Below, one piece after another: positions 25,692-33,729 of a stretch of DNA of 64,000 bases (positions are counted from its first letter, which is position 1; every line of letters begins with the position of its first letter). The DNA comes from Sphingobacteriales bacterium (GTDB lineage Bacteria; Bacteroidota; Bacteroidia; Chitinophagales; UBA2359), in NCBI GenBank assembly GCA_016706405.1, contig JADJJT010000003.1:558001-622000 (forward strand). Reading direction: 5' to 3'. A program made the translations under genes and the position numbers. Under the pieces are notes generated by a model. The model ran no database searches, was not told where the DNA came from, and worked only from the letters and a program-made list of their open reading frames with translations.

Positions 25692-27047
25692 TTATGTTTT
25701 GGGCTTCAAAAAAGGCTTAAACTCGGCTACAATTGCTTTTGCCGCATCTTGTTCGGGTGGTATAGGCACATACCAGCCTTTTGTAGCCTGCCAGCTAAAC
25801 GACAACCCAACTAATTCGCTGTTATTGGCATCAATTCCGGTTGTTTCGGTATCAAAAGCCACCAATTTTTGTAGCAACAGTTCGCTAATTAACAGCGCTC
25901 GTTTTTGGGGTGTATCGGCCAACTGATACTCGTGTGGTGTATTGGCAATAGTGCGCCCATGCTCAATTTTTTCCTCAAATAAAGCAGTGCTACCTGTTTG
26001 AGGCAGTGCAGGCTGTTGAGTAGCTGCGGGCTGAGAAAACAAATCAAGTTGGGTGGTAGTAGTTGTTGTTGAAGTGGTGTTTTTTTCCGGATTTTGTTGC
26101 TGCATTGGTGGGTTTTTAGCAGCGGTAGCCTTAGCAGTATTAAGCGCATAATCGTCTCCTAAAATGCGTTTGCCGAGGGTTCTAAATTCGAGTTCGGCAA
26201 AAACTGCGCTCAAAGCTGTTTTATCTATTTCATTTATTGCATAATCATCCGGATTAAATGTTATTGGAGCATCGCAAATGATGGTAGCCAATTTTTTTGA
26301 GGCCAAAGCCATTTCGCGACCTGCCTCCACTTGTTCGCGGGTTTTTCCGGATAAAAGATGGGTATTGGCAAGTAAATTTTCAATATTGTCGAACTCTTTT
26401 AATAATTTGATGGCTGTTTTTTCGCCTACCCCTTTAATGCCCGGAATATTATCGGCTGAGTCGCCCATTAAACCCAACATATCAATAACTTGGTCAACGC
26501 GGCTAATATCCCATTTTGTTAGTATTTCATTAACGCCCAGCAGTTCGGCTTTGCTAAACCCCGATGCGGGCTTGTACATAAACACTTTGTCGCTTACCAA
26601 TTGCCCATAATCTTTGTCGGGGGTAACCATATACACTTCATAACCTTGTTGCTCGGCTTGTTTGGCTAAGGTGCCAATCAAATCGTCGGCCTCGAAGCCG
26701 GCTACGCCGGGGGCGGGTATATTCATGGCTTTTAAGATACGATGAATGTACGGTACAGCTAATTTTATATCTTCGGGCGAGTCGGGGCGGTTTGCTTTGT
26801 AAAATTCATATTCGGCAGCGCGGTCGGTTTGCCCTACATCGAAGGCTACGCCCAAATGGGTTGGTTTTTCGTTGGAGATTATATCCCAAAGGTTATTCAT
26901 AAACCCCGTAATTGCCGACACGTTGAGGCCTTTGCTGTTAATTAGCGGATTGCGAATAAATGCAAAATGTGCCCTGAAAATTAGGGCATACGCATCGAGC
27001 AAAAACAGTCGTTTAGCGTTTGGATTTGGTTTGGTTAAAGCGGGCAT
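25692..27047 (-). CDS. polA: DNA polymerase I, N-terminal (5' nuclease and 3'-5' exonuclease) part
   Basis: This 451-residue frame begins at ATG 27047. It carries the 5' nuclease domain (about 1-290; LFLLDAYALIFRAHFAF, VTPDKDYGQLV, the helix-hairpin-helix DNIPGIKGVGEKTA). A Thr/Gln-rich linker (about 300-350) precedes the start of the 3'-5' exonuclease domain, whose metal ligands are visible in FDTETTGID, so proofreading is probably kept. The frame ends with FKPFLKPKT and a stop at 25692, where other Pol I proteins read on as FFEAQNI. Restoring one T on the coding strand joins it to the downstream part to give a protein of about 968 residues, normal for Bacteroidota Pol I. An intact gene is therefore likely in the living cell. 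Confidence 0.93.
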   Translation of the reverse strand: MPALTKPNPNAKRLFLLDAYALIFRAHFAFIRNPLINSKGLNVSAITGFMNNLWDIISNEKPTHLGVAFDVGQTDRAAEYEFYKANRPDSPEDIKLAVPYIHRILKAMNIPAPGVAGFEADDLIGTLAKQAEQQGYEVYMVTPDKDYGQLVSDKVFMYKPASGFSKAELLGVNEILTKWDISRVDQVIDMLGLMGDSADNIPGIKGVGEKTAIKLLKEFDNIENLLANTHLLSGKTREQVEAGREMALASKKLATIICDAPITFNPDDYAINEIDKTALSAVFAELEFRTLGKRILGDDYALNTAKATAAKNPPMQQQNPEKNTTSTTTTTTQLDLFSQPAATQQPALPQTGSTALFEEKIEHGRTIANTPHEYQLADTPQKRALLISELLLQKLVAFDTETTGIDANNSELVGLSFSWQATKGWYVPIPPEQDAAKAIVAEFKPFLKPKT

Positions 27048-27063
27048 GGCAATAAATTTAGGG

Positions 27064-27071
27064 CAAAAATA
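27064..27071 (-). promoter_or_regulatory. Probable -7 box for polA (TATTTTTG on minus)
   Basis: TATTTTTG on the minus strand matches TAnnTTTG and lies 16 bases before the ATG at 27047. Confidence 0.45.
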
Positions 27072-27181
27072 ATATTTTTTGTTTGTTTTGCCTTAGGTTG
27101 GGCAAAATAGTGGCCGCGCAAAGGTTTATGGTTAAGAGGGTTGTTGATAAGTAATTTTACTTTCTATTAAACTTAAAATAC

Positions 27182-27225
27182 AAAAAAGGCCGCAGTATAT
27201 AAACACTTATAAACTGCAGCCTTTT
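27182..27225 (-). terminator. Intrinsic terminator downstream of the small lipoprotein gene
   Basis: Arms AAAAGGCCGCAGT (27184-27196) and ACTGCAGCCTTTT (27213-27225) pair with one mismatch. On the minus strand the stem continues into a run of six T before GTATTTTAAG. It stands between the lipoprotein gene and polA. Confidence 0.75.
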
Positions 27226-27251
27226 ATTAATATAAGGGCAAAATGCTAAAT

Positions 27252-27644
27252 TTAGTCTTTTTCAAACTTCATAATCATACTTGTGCCATTTATATTACCT
27301 GTTAGCGTTAAATCGTTATTTTTAACTACAAAGTCCCAATCTTCAAAACTGCCATCGTTATAAGTTAAACGAAGTTCATCGCCTTCTTTTACTTCGTATT
27401 CGCCCGTCAATTTCTCAGAAGTGCCATCTATGTATAAAAAATCAATATTAAAATCGCCTACATTGTTTTCGCAGGCTTCAAACTCAATAGTTGCCGAGTT
27501 TATTCCGGCACCAACAGTTTCTACGCCATCTACGGTTATAGATTTGGCATCCCAGTTGCCTTCCATCGCGCAACTTTTGTCTTTTTTGCAACCTACAAAA
27601 CAAGCAGTTGCTACAAGCAATAAAATAAAAAGTAAATTTTTCAT
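27252..27644 (-). CDS. Small lipocalin-like lipoprotein
   Basis: The frame is open to 27713, but the ATG at 27644 starts a clear lipoprotein signal (MKNLLFILLLVATACFVGCKK), with the lipidated Cys at residue 19. The mature part is about 110 residues of beta-forming sequence beginning AMEGNWDAKSITVDG and ending DLTLTGNINGTSMIMKFEKD. The xxGxWxxxxI opening and strand pattern fit the lipocalin-like families common in Bacteroidota lipoproteins. The name is by fold resemblance only; ligand unknown. A GGAGG-like stretch lies about 5 bases upstream of the ATG. The gene is monocistronic, with its own terminator. Confidence 0.7.
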   Translation of the reverse strand: MKNLLFILLLVATACFVGCKKDKSCAMEGNWDAKSITVDGVETVGAGINSATIEFEACENNVGDFNIDFLYIDGTSEKLTGEYEVKEGDELRLTYNDGSFEDWDFVVKNNDLTLTGNINGTSMIMKFEKD

Positions 27645-27763
27645 TTGGAGGATATGTTTTGAATTAAAAAAAAGTTTGGCACAAGATACGGTAAATTTAT
27701 TTAATACACTCAATTTTTAGACGAAGAAAATTTAAGCCCCAAGCTCAATTAAATGATAAATTG

Positions 27764-27771
27764 TAACTTTG
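27764..27771 (+). promoter_or_regulatory. Probable -7 box for the BadF-type kinase gene (TAACTTTG)
   Basis: TAACTTTG matches TAnnTTTG and lies 38 bases before the ATG at 27810. Because it is downstream of the ATG at 27753, it supports the later start. Confidence 0.55.
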
Positions 27772-27809
27772 CCACTACAACGCTTAACACAAACCATCTA
27801 ACACAAAAA

Positions 27810-28727
27810 ATGACAATATTAATTGCCGAAAGCGGTGCAACCAAAACTTCGTGGCTATTGGCTAACAGCAAAGCAGGCATTATTGCCGAATTTGAAACAA
27901 TGGGATTTAGCCCTGTGCATCATTTGTTGCCCGATATTGTTGCCGGCATTAAGGCCAACTCAGGACTAATGCAAACAAATAACCAGTTTAAGGATTTGTA
28001 TTTTTTTGGTGCCGGATGCTCGAGCCCCGAAAGGTGTTTTAAAATTGAAACAGCTCTGCGTCAGGTTTTTCCGGATGCCCGGCAAATTATTGTTGAACAT
28101 GATATTTTAGCCGCCGCTTATGCCACCTGTGGTAAAAATGCGGGTATATCGTGTATTTTGGGTACCGGCTCAAATGCTTGTTATTATGATGGTACAACCT
28201 TATACGAAGGCAACCCCTCGTTAGATTTTATTTTAGGAGACGAGGGCAGCGGCACACAAATAGGAATCCGGATGCTTAAAGGCTATTTATACAAGCAACT
28301 TCCGGATGAATTGATGAATGATTTTAAAAAAAAGTATCCTCATATTAATAAAGAAGCCGTTTTAGCCGAAGTTTACGCCAACAAACATCCTAAAAAATTT
28401 CTGTCGGGGTTTGCCTTGTTTGCTTTTGAACACGCGCAAAATAGCTGGGTAAAGCAGCAAATTGAGCATTGTTTTAACGAATTTATACAAAACCAACTTA
28501 TTCAGCCTTTTGGACATTTACTTTTTACGCCGCCGGCAAAATCTCCGGTTACGGTGCATTTTGTAGGTTCAATAGCGCATCATTTTGCCCAAATTTTACG
28601 CAACTGCTTAGCAACCCGCAATATTAACCATGTCGGGAAAATTATACAAAGCCCCGCGCACCATTTGGCACATTATTTATTAGAAGAAAAAACTGCAAGC
28701 AACAAAAGAAATTCCGGAAAATATTAA
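27810..28727 (+). CDS. BadF/BadG-type ATPase, probable N-acetylglucosamine kinase
   Basis: This 305-residue ASKHA-fold protein starts at ATG 27810 (MTILIAESGATKTSW), which gives the phosphate-1 loop at once; the longer frame to 27753 lies upstream of the promoter box. Later motifs are VEHDILAAAYATCG, the phosphate-2 loop CILGTGSNACYYDG and LGDEGSGTQIG, which is typical of bacterial N-acetylglucosamine kinase and BadF-like ATPases. The protein probably phosphorylates an amino sugar in cell-wall recycling, though the substrate is inferred from family only. Its stop overlaps by four bases the stop of the convergent BNR-protein gene at 28724. Confidence 0.78.
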   Translation: MTILIAESGATKTSWLLANSKAGIIAEFETMGFSPVHHLLPDIVAGIKANSGLMQTNNQFKDLYFFGAGCSSPERCFKIETALRQVFPDARQIIVEHDILAAAYATCGKNAGISCILGTGSNACYYDGTTLYEGNPSLDFILGDEGSGTQIGIRMLKGYLYKQLPDELMNDFKKKYPHINKEAVLAEVYANKHPKKFLSGFALFAFEHAQNSWVKQQIEHCFNEFIQNQLIQPFGHLLFTPPAKSPVTVHFVGSIAHHFAQILRNCLATRNINHVGKIIQSPAHHLAHYLLEEKTASNKRNSGKY

Positions 28728-31507
28728 TTCGCTGTTTGTATCAACAAAGGTTTTGCCACCCTCCAAGCGGGTGTCGCCACCTCAACCAAGTACATGCCGG
28801 CGGCTAATCCGGCCAAATTAATTCCAACGGTATGTTGTTCGGTCAATAAATCGTTAATTGTCTCAGTTTTAGCCAACTGCCCATCAATGGAGTAAAACCG
28901 CACGGTTGCTTGTGTAGGTGAAGTAAGTGCTTGGGTTGGCAAACTTAAATCAATAATGGCAACGGTTGAAGCCGGATTAGGCGATATTTTTAAGGTTGGC
29001 TGGCTTGTTTGTAAATTATTAGAGTCTGTTAAAGTTTCGGGCAAGGCGGTATCGCAAAATGGGTAGGTAATAGTTGTTGAGCGGAACATTCCGCGTCCAT
29101 GTGTTGCGGCGTATAAAACTTTACAGCCTACTGTTTTCATGTCTTTCAAAATAAGTCTAAACACGGGAGTGCGGCCCATTTCGTTGCTAAATTCAGTCCA
29201 ACATTCGGTATTTTTGTTATACGACCACACGCCAAGTTCTGTACCAACTATCACATAATGCTCGGGATTATCGGGCAGCATTACAACGGCATAAACAGGC
29301 ATTTTGGGCAAATTATGCTGTATGGAGGTAAAACTTGGCGACAGTCCAAAGGCGTTAGTTGAAAGGAACACATAATCATTATTGCCATAATTGCCCAAGG
29401 TAACAGCCAAATTGTTTGGGTTACCGGGGTCAACGTAAACACCAGTGCCATAACGGCCATTAAATGAAGAGGCGGCAATTTCGGTGGCCTCAACCTTCAA
29501 GTCCGCGCCAATATTTTTAAAACGCATTAACGAGCCACTGCTCGAAATTGCATATCCGGTTTTTCCGTTTGTTACAAAACTAAAATCACTTAAAAATCCC
29601 GATTTAAATTTGCCCAAACTATACCAATAGGGTATGGTCGATAATTTTAATGGTTCGTCGGTAGCCCAAACAATGCCATTATTGCCACCTGTAACAAACT
29701 TCGCCTCAATAACACCATCAAGGTCGTAGAAGCGGGTTAAATTTTCCCACAAAAAGAAAGCAGTACTAAACGGAGCACCCCCGTCAATGTTGCCATCTTG
29801 GTCGGCATCTATATGGTCATCAAAAAAAGATGTCCACGAATCACCATCGGTAGAGGAGCGTTCCATATTTCCATATTGCGATTCGCAAAACAATACTTTA
29901 GGTTTGATACTCGATATTTCTGAATAAAATCCATCGCCGCCAAATACGTGTGTAGCGCTTTTTTTCGAATTATAGTCGTAAGATATGTATTGTGTTCCGT
30001 TATCTTGGGTGCCCCCCAAAATATTGCCATAAAATCCGGCACCCATGGCATAAAACTGGGTAACGTTAAAATTTTTTGAAACATGCTTCCATGTTGGATA
30101 TAAATTATCGGCATCGGTGCTTCTGAACACCCCTCCATCGCCAATTACATAAACGCGGCCTTTTTTGGTAGGGTCAAAAATAATATTATGAATATCGGAG
30201 TGTATATAATAATAGTTTGATGGGTCGCTATTTCCGTTAGCTGCGCTATTCCAGCCGGTGTCTTCAGCCCATGTCCAAAGGGTTACGCCACCTAAAAACA
30301 AGCGGCGGTGGTTAAAGGGGTCAACTGTCATAGCAAGGTCGTACCAGCATTGGCAATGCGAGGCGCAAGGGCTAAACAAGGCGTTTTCTTCTCCGGTAAT
30401 TTCGTTCCAATGTTCTCCGCCATTAGTAGTTTCAAAAATACCACTAATGCAGCCAAAGTCTTTCCCTAAGAGGACTATATACACATAATTAGGATGCGTT
30501 GGCGAAATAGCAATTTTTTTCCGGACATCCTTGCTCGGCAATCCGTTTTTTCCAGCATAATTGCTAAAATTCTCACCATTAGCATCCGAAACCATAACGG
30601 TACTACCTACCGCAGCCCATACACGCCCATTGGCAGCTACGGCAACATCCCATCCGGCCGCTTTTGATTTTAGACCATTTGGTTGAAACCATGTTGTGCC
30701 ACCGTCATTGGTCATGTACACGCCTCGGTTTGTTGAGGCGTAAACAATATTTGCATTTGTTGGATGTGCTGAAATGCTGGTTACAAAAGCCCAATCGTAC
30801 TGCTCGGGAGCGCCGGCGTAGTTAGGTACGGTTTGTGGTAATTGGGTTATTTCTCCGGAAATTGGATTGTATTTAAAAACGCCTGTGCCGGGCAAAGCGG
30901 AATAACTTTTCGAGTCGCCGGCAATTCCCGAATCAAATCGGTATTCGCCTGTGCCTATATAAATATTTCCATCGGCAGCTTGTGTCATGGCCGATATGGT
31001 ATTGCTGTTAATATTTGCGTCAATAGCAATTTGTTTCCAGTTGTTGCCCGCATCTTTGCTCATCCAAAGGCCACCAGCTACGCTACCGCAGTAAAGCATG
31101 TTGGGATTGTTTTTATCAATAACCAGCGAGCGGGTTCGGCCACCTACGTTAATTGGGCCTAACTCTTCCCATATTAATGGCTTTTTAATTTCATTATCAT
31201 CGCAAGATTTTGAGATTTCTTGGTTGTAGGCTTCAAAACGCGCTTTCCAAACATGTTCGGGGTGTATTAATCCTGTATTTTGATTGGCTCTTCGTTGAAG
31301 GTTTAATTCAAAGCCGCCCTGTGCACCCGTTATAAATCGGTCGTTACCCGCTTCATCTTTAATTTTATATTTGCCTTTAAAACTTCTTGGGGCTATTTCG
31401 TTTTTGTTTTCATACTTCTCAATTAGTTTAACAGCATACCATCCGGAGATACCAGCCATTAACACTAATAGTAATGTAAAATATTTATGCATGATTTTCT
31501 TATTCAT
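28724..31507 (-). CDS. BNR/sortilin-type repeat protein with T9SS type A sorting domain
   Basis: The frame extends to 31579, but the ATG at 31507 (MNKKIMHKYFTLLLVLMAG) begins a signal peptide, and a promoter box lies between the two. The protein is then 927 residues. The body has several Asp-box (BNR) units of the form S-x-D-x-G-x-x-W: MSKDAGNNWKQI, MTNDGGTTWFQ, ETTNGGEHWNEI, RSSTDGDSWTSF. These make a beta-propeller like those of sialidases and VPS10 domains. The final 85 residues (LKISPNPASTVAIIDLS to GMYLVEVAT) are a T9SS type A sorting domain, so it should be exported and attached to the cell surface. A glycan substrate is possible but no catalytic site is evident. Confidence 0.85.
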   Translation of the reverse strand: MNKKIMHKYFTLLLVLMAGISGWYAVKLIEKYENKNEIAPRSFKGKYKIKDEAGNDRFITGAQGGFELNLQRRANQNTGLIHPEHVWKARFEAYNQEISKSCDDNEIKKPLIWEELGPINVGGRTRSLVIDKNNPNMLYCGSVAGGLWMSKDAGNNWKQIAIDANINSNTISAMTQAADGNIYIGTGEYRFDSGIAGDSKSYSALPGTGVFKYNPISGEITQLPQTVPNYAGAPEQYDWAFVTSISAHPTNANIVYASTNRGVYMTNDGGTTWFQPNGLKSKAAGWDVAVAANGRVWAAVGSTVMVSDANGENFSNYAGKNGLPSKDVRKKIAISPTHPNYVYIVLLGKDFGCISGIFETTNGGEHWNEITGEENALFSPCASHCQCWYDLAMTVDPFNHRRLFLGGVTLWTWAEDTGWNSAANGNSDPSNYYYIHSDIHNIIFDPTKKGRVYVIGDGGVFRSTDADNLYPTWKHVSKNFNVTQFYAMGAGFYGNILGGTQDNGTQYISYDYNSKKSATHVFGGDGFYSEISSIKPKVLFCESQYGNMERSSTDGDSWTSFFDDHIDADQDGNIDGGAPFSTAFFLWENLTRFYDLDGVIEAKFVTGGNNGIVWATDEPLKLSTIPYWYSLGKFKSGFLSDFSFVTNGKTGYAISSSGSLMRFKNIGADLKVEATEIAASSFNGRYGTGVYVDPGNPNNLAVTLGNYGNNDYVFLSTNAFGLSPSFTSIQHNLPKMPVYAVVMLPDNPEHYVIVGTELGVWSYNKNTECWTEFSNEMGRTPVFRLILKDMKTVGCKVLYAATHGRGMFRSTTITYPFCDTALPETLTDSNNLQTSQPTLKISPNPASTVAIIDLSLPTQALTSPTQATVRFYSIDGQLAKTETINDLLTEQHTVGINLAGLAAGMYLVEVATPAWRVAKPLLIQTAN

Positions 31508-31566
31508 TTTAAAATAAAATAATTTAGTTTGGACGTTAGAATGATGATTGTATAAAAAGACAGGAA

Positions 31567-31574
31567 CAAAGTTA
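31567..31574 (-). promoter_or_regulatory. Probable -7 box for the BNR/T9SS gene (TAACTTTG on minus)
   Basis: TAACTTTG on the minus strand matches TAnnTTTG, lies 59 bases before ATG 31507, and sits inside the longer possible frame, favouring the shorter start. Confidence 0.5.
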
Positions 31575-31621
31575 AGCAAAAAAGGTTGAATTTGCTTAGT
31601 CCAATCAATTTTATGTATTAA

Positions 31622-32161
31622 TTAAGGTAGTTGGGTTTCGGATATTTTTAGCGGGAAAAGGTCGCGCGCTTTTTTTTGCTCTGCTTCGGGCATATTTAAG
31701 TAAGGCTGGCCGTAAGTTTTGGTGCTCCAGTTATTGCGAAGGTTATCAACTGCCAATTTCAGTGCATTTTGTACTTCAATATAGGTTTGGTAGGTACTAT
31801 TTTTATCGACTGTTAAGGCAATTACCCCTTTCGTGGGGTGTTCGCTTAAACGGGGGTCTGTGCCATAGTTGTTAAAAAAATTTTCGGTATATTCTTGTAA
31901 TTGTTCAATCATCAAGGTAGATTTTTCGACTTGCAGGGTATTGTCGGCCAAAATTGTAATTTCGAGGGCGTTTTGGGGCAATACCTCTTGTGGTGGAGCG
32001 GCGGGTAAGGCCGGGTCTTCAAGCGGTGGCAATGTAGCCATCAATCCTTTTTCAACATCCATTGTGGTGGCAAGTAAAAAGAAGATGAGCAATAGAAATG
32101 CAATATCGGCCATTGAGGCGGCATTTATTTCGGGGATACTGCGTTTTTGCCTGTAAAACAT
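31622..32161 (-). CDS. exbD: ExbD/TolR-family biopolymer transport protein
   Basis: This 179-residue protein has one N-terminal transmembrane helix (about residues 17-34, MADIAFLLLIFFLLATTM) preceded by a basic cytosolic tail. It carries the proton-conducting Asp (MADI) of ExbD/TolR, followed by a periplasmic domain starting at PPLEDP. Bacteroidota commonly encode ExbD versions with this INAASMADIAFLL motif. It works with an ExbB/TolQ pentamer to transmit proton motive force to TonB or Tol-Pal. The ExbB gene lies upstream in the same direction, separated by the small three-helix gene and a heptamer repeat. Start ATG at 32161. TonB itself is not in the window. Confidence 0.88.
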   Translation of the reverse strand: MFYRQKRSIPEINAASMADIAFLLLIFFLLATTMDVEKGLMATLPPLEDPALPAAPPQEVLPQNALEITILADNTLQVEKSTLMIEQLQEYTENFFNNYGTDPRLSEHPTKGVIALTVDKNSTYQTYIEVQNALKLAVDNLRNNWSTKTYGQPYLNMPEAEQKKARDLFPLKISETQLP

Positions 32162-32181
32162 TGTTTATATGATTTGTAGGG

Positions 32182-32348
32182 GGCAGATGGTTTTTAGCTG
32201 GTGGCTGTTGGCTGATGGCTTTTGGCTGATGGCTTTTGGCTGATGGCTTTTAGCTGTTGGCTGATGGCTGTTAGCTTTTGGCTGTTAGCTTTTGGCTGGT
32301 GGCTGGTGGCTTTTGGCTGGTGGCTTTTGGCTGGTGGCTTTTAGCGGA
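32182..32348. repeat. Heptamer minisatellite, about 23 units of RGCTNNT
   Basis: From 32182 the sequence parses cleanly into 7-base units such as GGCTGAT, GGCTTTT, GGCTGTT, AGCTTTT and GGCTGGT; only the first two and last units deviate. GGCTGAT and GGCTTTT alternate in the middle and GGCTGGT with GGCTTTT near the end. The last TTA of the array is the stop codon (minus strand) of the three-helix protein gene. It fills the gap between that gene and exbD. GCTGGTGG, the E. coli Chi octamer, occurs about five times as a by-product of the unit. Confidence 0.9.
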
Positions 32349-32679
32349 GCATCTTAATTATTTCGGTTACTACAGTGGCAAAAATGGCAACAACTAATAA
32401 AGAAATAGTCAAATATATACCTATGTCAATAATTTGAGATTGTGTGATTGCTAATTTTTGTGCTGAATAGGGTATTGGCATAAGACGGGCAAAAATCCAG
32501 CTAACCAAAATTAATCCAGATAAAGCGAAAAAAGAATACAAAGATTTTAAACTTCTCACATCGTCTTCACGCAAATGTTTTACCAATTGCCATATTTCCA
32601 AACAAATCAATATTACTATGGCCGCTATAACCATAATTATAGTTGTCGGAATGCCAAAATTGGTAAAGAATGTTTGCAT
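32341..32679 (-). CDS. Small three-helix membrane protein in the exbB-exbD locus, unknown
   Basis: I do not recognise this 112-residue protein. It has three hydrophobic segments: about 10-31 (PTTIIMVIAAIVILICLEIW), 47-66 (YSFFALSGLILVSWIFARL) and 84-106 (IIDIGIYLTISLLVVAIFATVV). A charged loop HLREDD stands between the first two. Its position between exbB and exbD in the same direction suggests a link to the proton-channel complex, but that is inference from location only. Its stop codon falls in the last unit of the heptamer array, so the repeat has grown up against its 3' end. Start ATG at 32679. Confidence 0.7.
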   Translation of the reverse strand: MQTFFTNFGIPTTIIMVIAAIVILICLEIWQLVKHLREDDVRSLKSLYSFFALSGLILVSWIFARLMPIPYSAQKLAITQSQIIDIGIYLTISLLVVAIFATVVTEIIKMLR

Positions 32680-32799
32680 AACAAATAAATAGTAAATTAA
32701 GCTTATTTTTTTCTTTCGATATTTTTGTTTGTTGCTTGCTTGTGCTCTTCTCAGTAAGGAGTAAAAAAATCCGGATAAAATAAGTTTAGAAGCTTAATA

Positions 32800-33582
32800 T
32801 TATTCTGGTGGATTAGTTGTGTTATACTTTGCCAGCAAATCTATCAGCGAAATAGCGGCATCTTCCATACCTATAATTAAATGGTCTATTTTAGATACTA
32901 AATAGTTGTAAAAAACTTGTAAAATAATAGCTACAATTAAACCAAAAACGGTTGTTAGCAGGGCAACTTTAATACCACGTGCAACCAAAGTGGGCGAAAT
33001 ATCTCCGGCGGCTTCAATAGCATCAAAGGCTTGAACCATACCAATTACAGTACCCAAAAAACCCAGCATGGGGGCAATGGCAATAAATAAAGCTATCCAG
33101 GTTAAGCCGCGCTCTAATTTTGCTGTTTGTACCGAACCATACGAAGCTATTGATTTTTCGACCAAATCTAAGCTGCCATCACCTACCCTTTCGAGGGCAT
33201 GATGAAAAATAGCGGCAACAGGGCCGCGTGTAGCTCGGCAAATTTCTTTTGCTTGGTTTAGGTCGTTGTTTTTAAAACTTGTTTCAAGTCGGTCGAGCAG
33301 GCGTTGATTATTGGTCGTCGAGAGGTTTAACAGTAAAATTCGCTCTATACATATAGCCAGCCCTAAAACAAAACAAATTAGTATTGAACCCATGTATTGC
33401 CAGCCGCCTTCAACAAAATAGCGTTTTAACATGGTTTGGTTAGTTTCGTCAACGGGTATGCCTGTGCTGGTTTGTGCCGCTAAATTTAGGTTGAGTAGAA
33501 AAAGCAATACTACACCTAAAACAACAAGGGGCAAATAGGGGCGTAATAGTATTTTATGATATATCCGGATAAAAACTGACAT
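32800..33582 (-). CDS. exbB: ExbB/TolQ/MotA-family proton channel
   Basis: This 260-residue protein has an N-terminal hydrophobic stretch (about 14-36) that may be a signal or first helix. The MotA/TolQ/ExbB core follows: a helix near 60-80 (GSILICFVLGLAICIERILLL), a cytosolic loop with AIFHHALERVGDGSLD, and the paired helices containing GLTWIALFIAIAPMLGFLGTVIGMVQAFDAI, which is the family signature, and ALLTTVFGLIVAIILQVFYNYL. It forms the channel that powers TonB- or Tol-type transport with ExbD, encoded downstream. It is about 140 bases downstream of lgt. Start ATG at 33582. Confidence 0.9.
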   Translation of the reverse strand: MSVFIRIYHKILLRPYLPLVVLGVVLLFLLNLNLAAQTSTGIPVDETNQTMLKRYFVEGGWQYMGSILICFVLGLAICIERILLLNLSTTNNQRLLDRLETSFKNNDLNQAKEICRATRGPVAAIFHHALERVGDGSLDLVEKSIASYGSVQTAKLERGLTWIALFIAIAPMLGFLGTVIGMVQAFDAIEAAGDISPTLVARGIKVALLTTVFGLIVAIILQVFYNYLVSKIDHLIIGMEDAAISLIDLLAKYNTTNPPE

Positions 33583-33729
33583 GGTATTTAATGCAATCGA
33601 AGTACAATATCCAAATGGAAGGTACTAATGTTTACCATCCGGATATAAAAGGGGCGTTATAATTTGGGCGGAAAGATACAACTTTTTAAAAAATTGTGGC
33701 TAAAATGGTTCAAACAAATGGCAAGTTTA

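Noticed and set aside
24142..27047. polA as a true pseudogene or two separate genes
   Set aside because: Both halves keep all catalytic motifs and a single base in a homopolymer restores the frame, so error or recent mutation is more likely.
32196..32335. Chi-like GCTGGTGG octamers as recombination hot spots
   Set aside because: They arise from the GGCTGGT heptamer unit, and E. coli Chi is not known to be read in this phylum, so I do not claim function.
32182..32348. CRISPR array
   Set aside because: Units are contiguous 7-base repeats with no spacers and there are no cas genes nearby.
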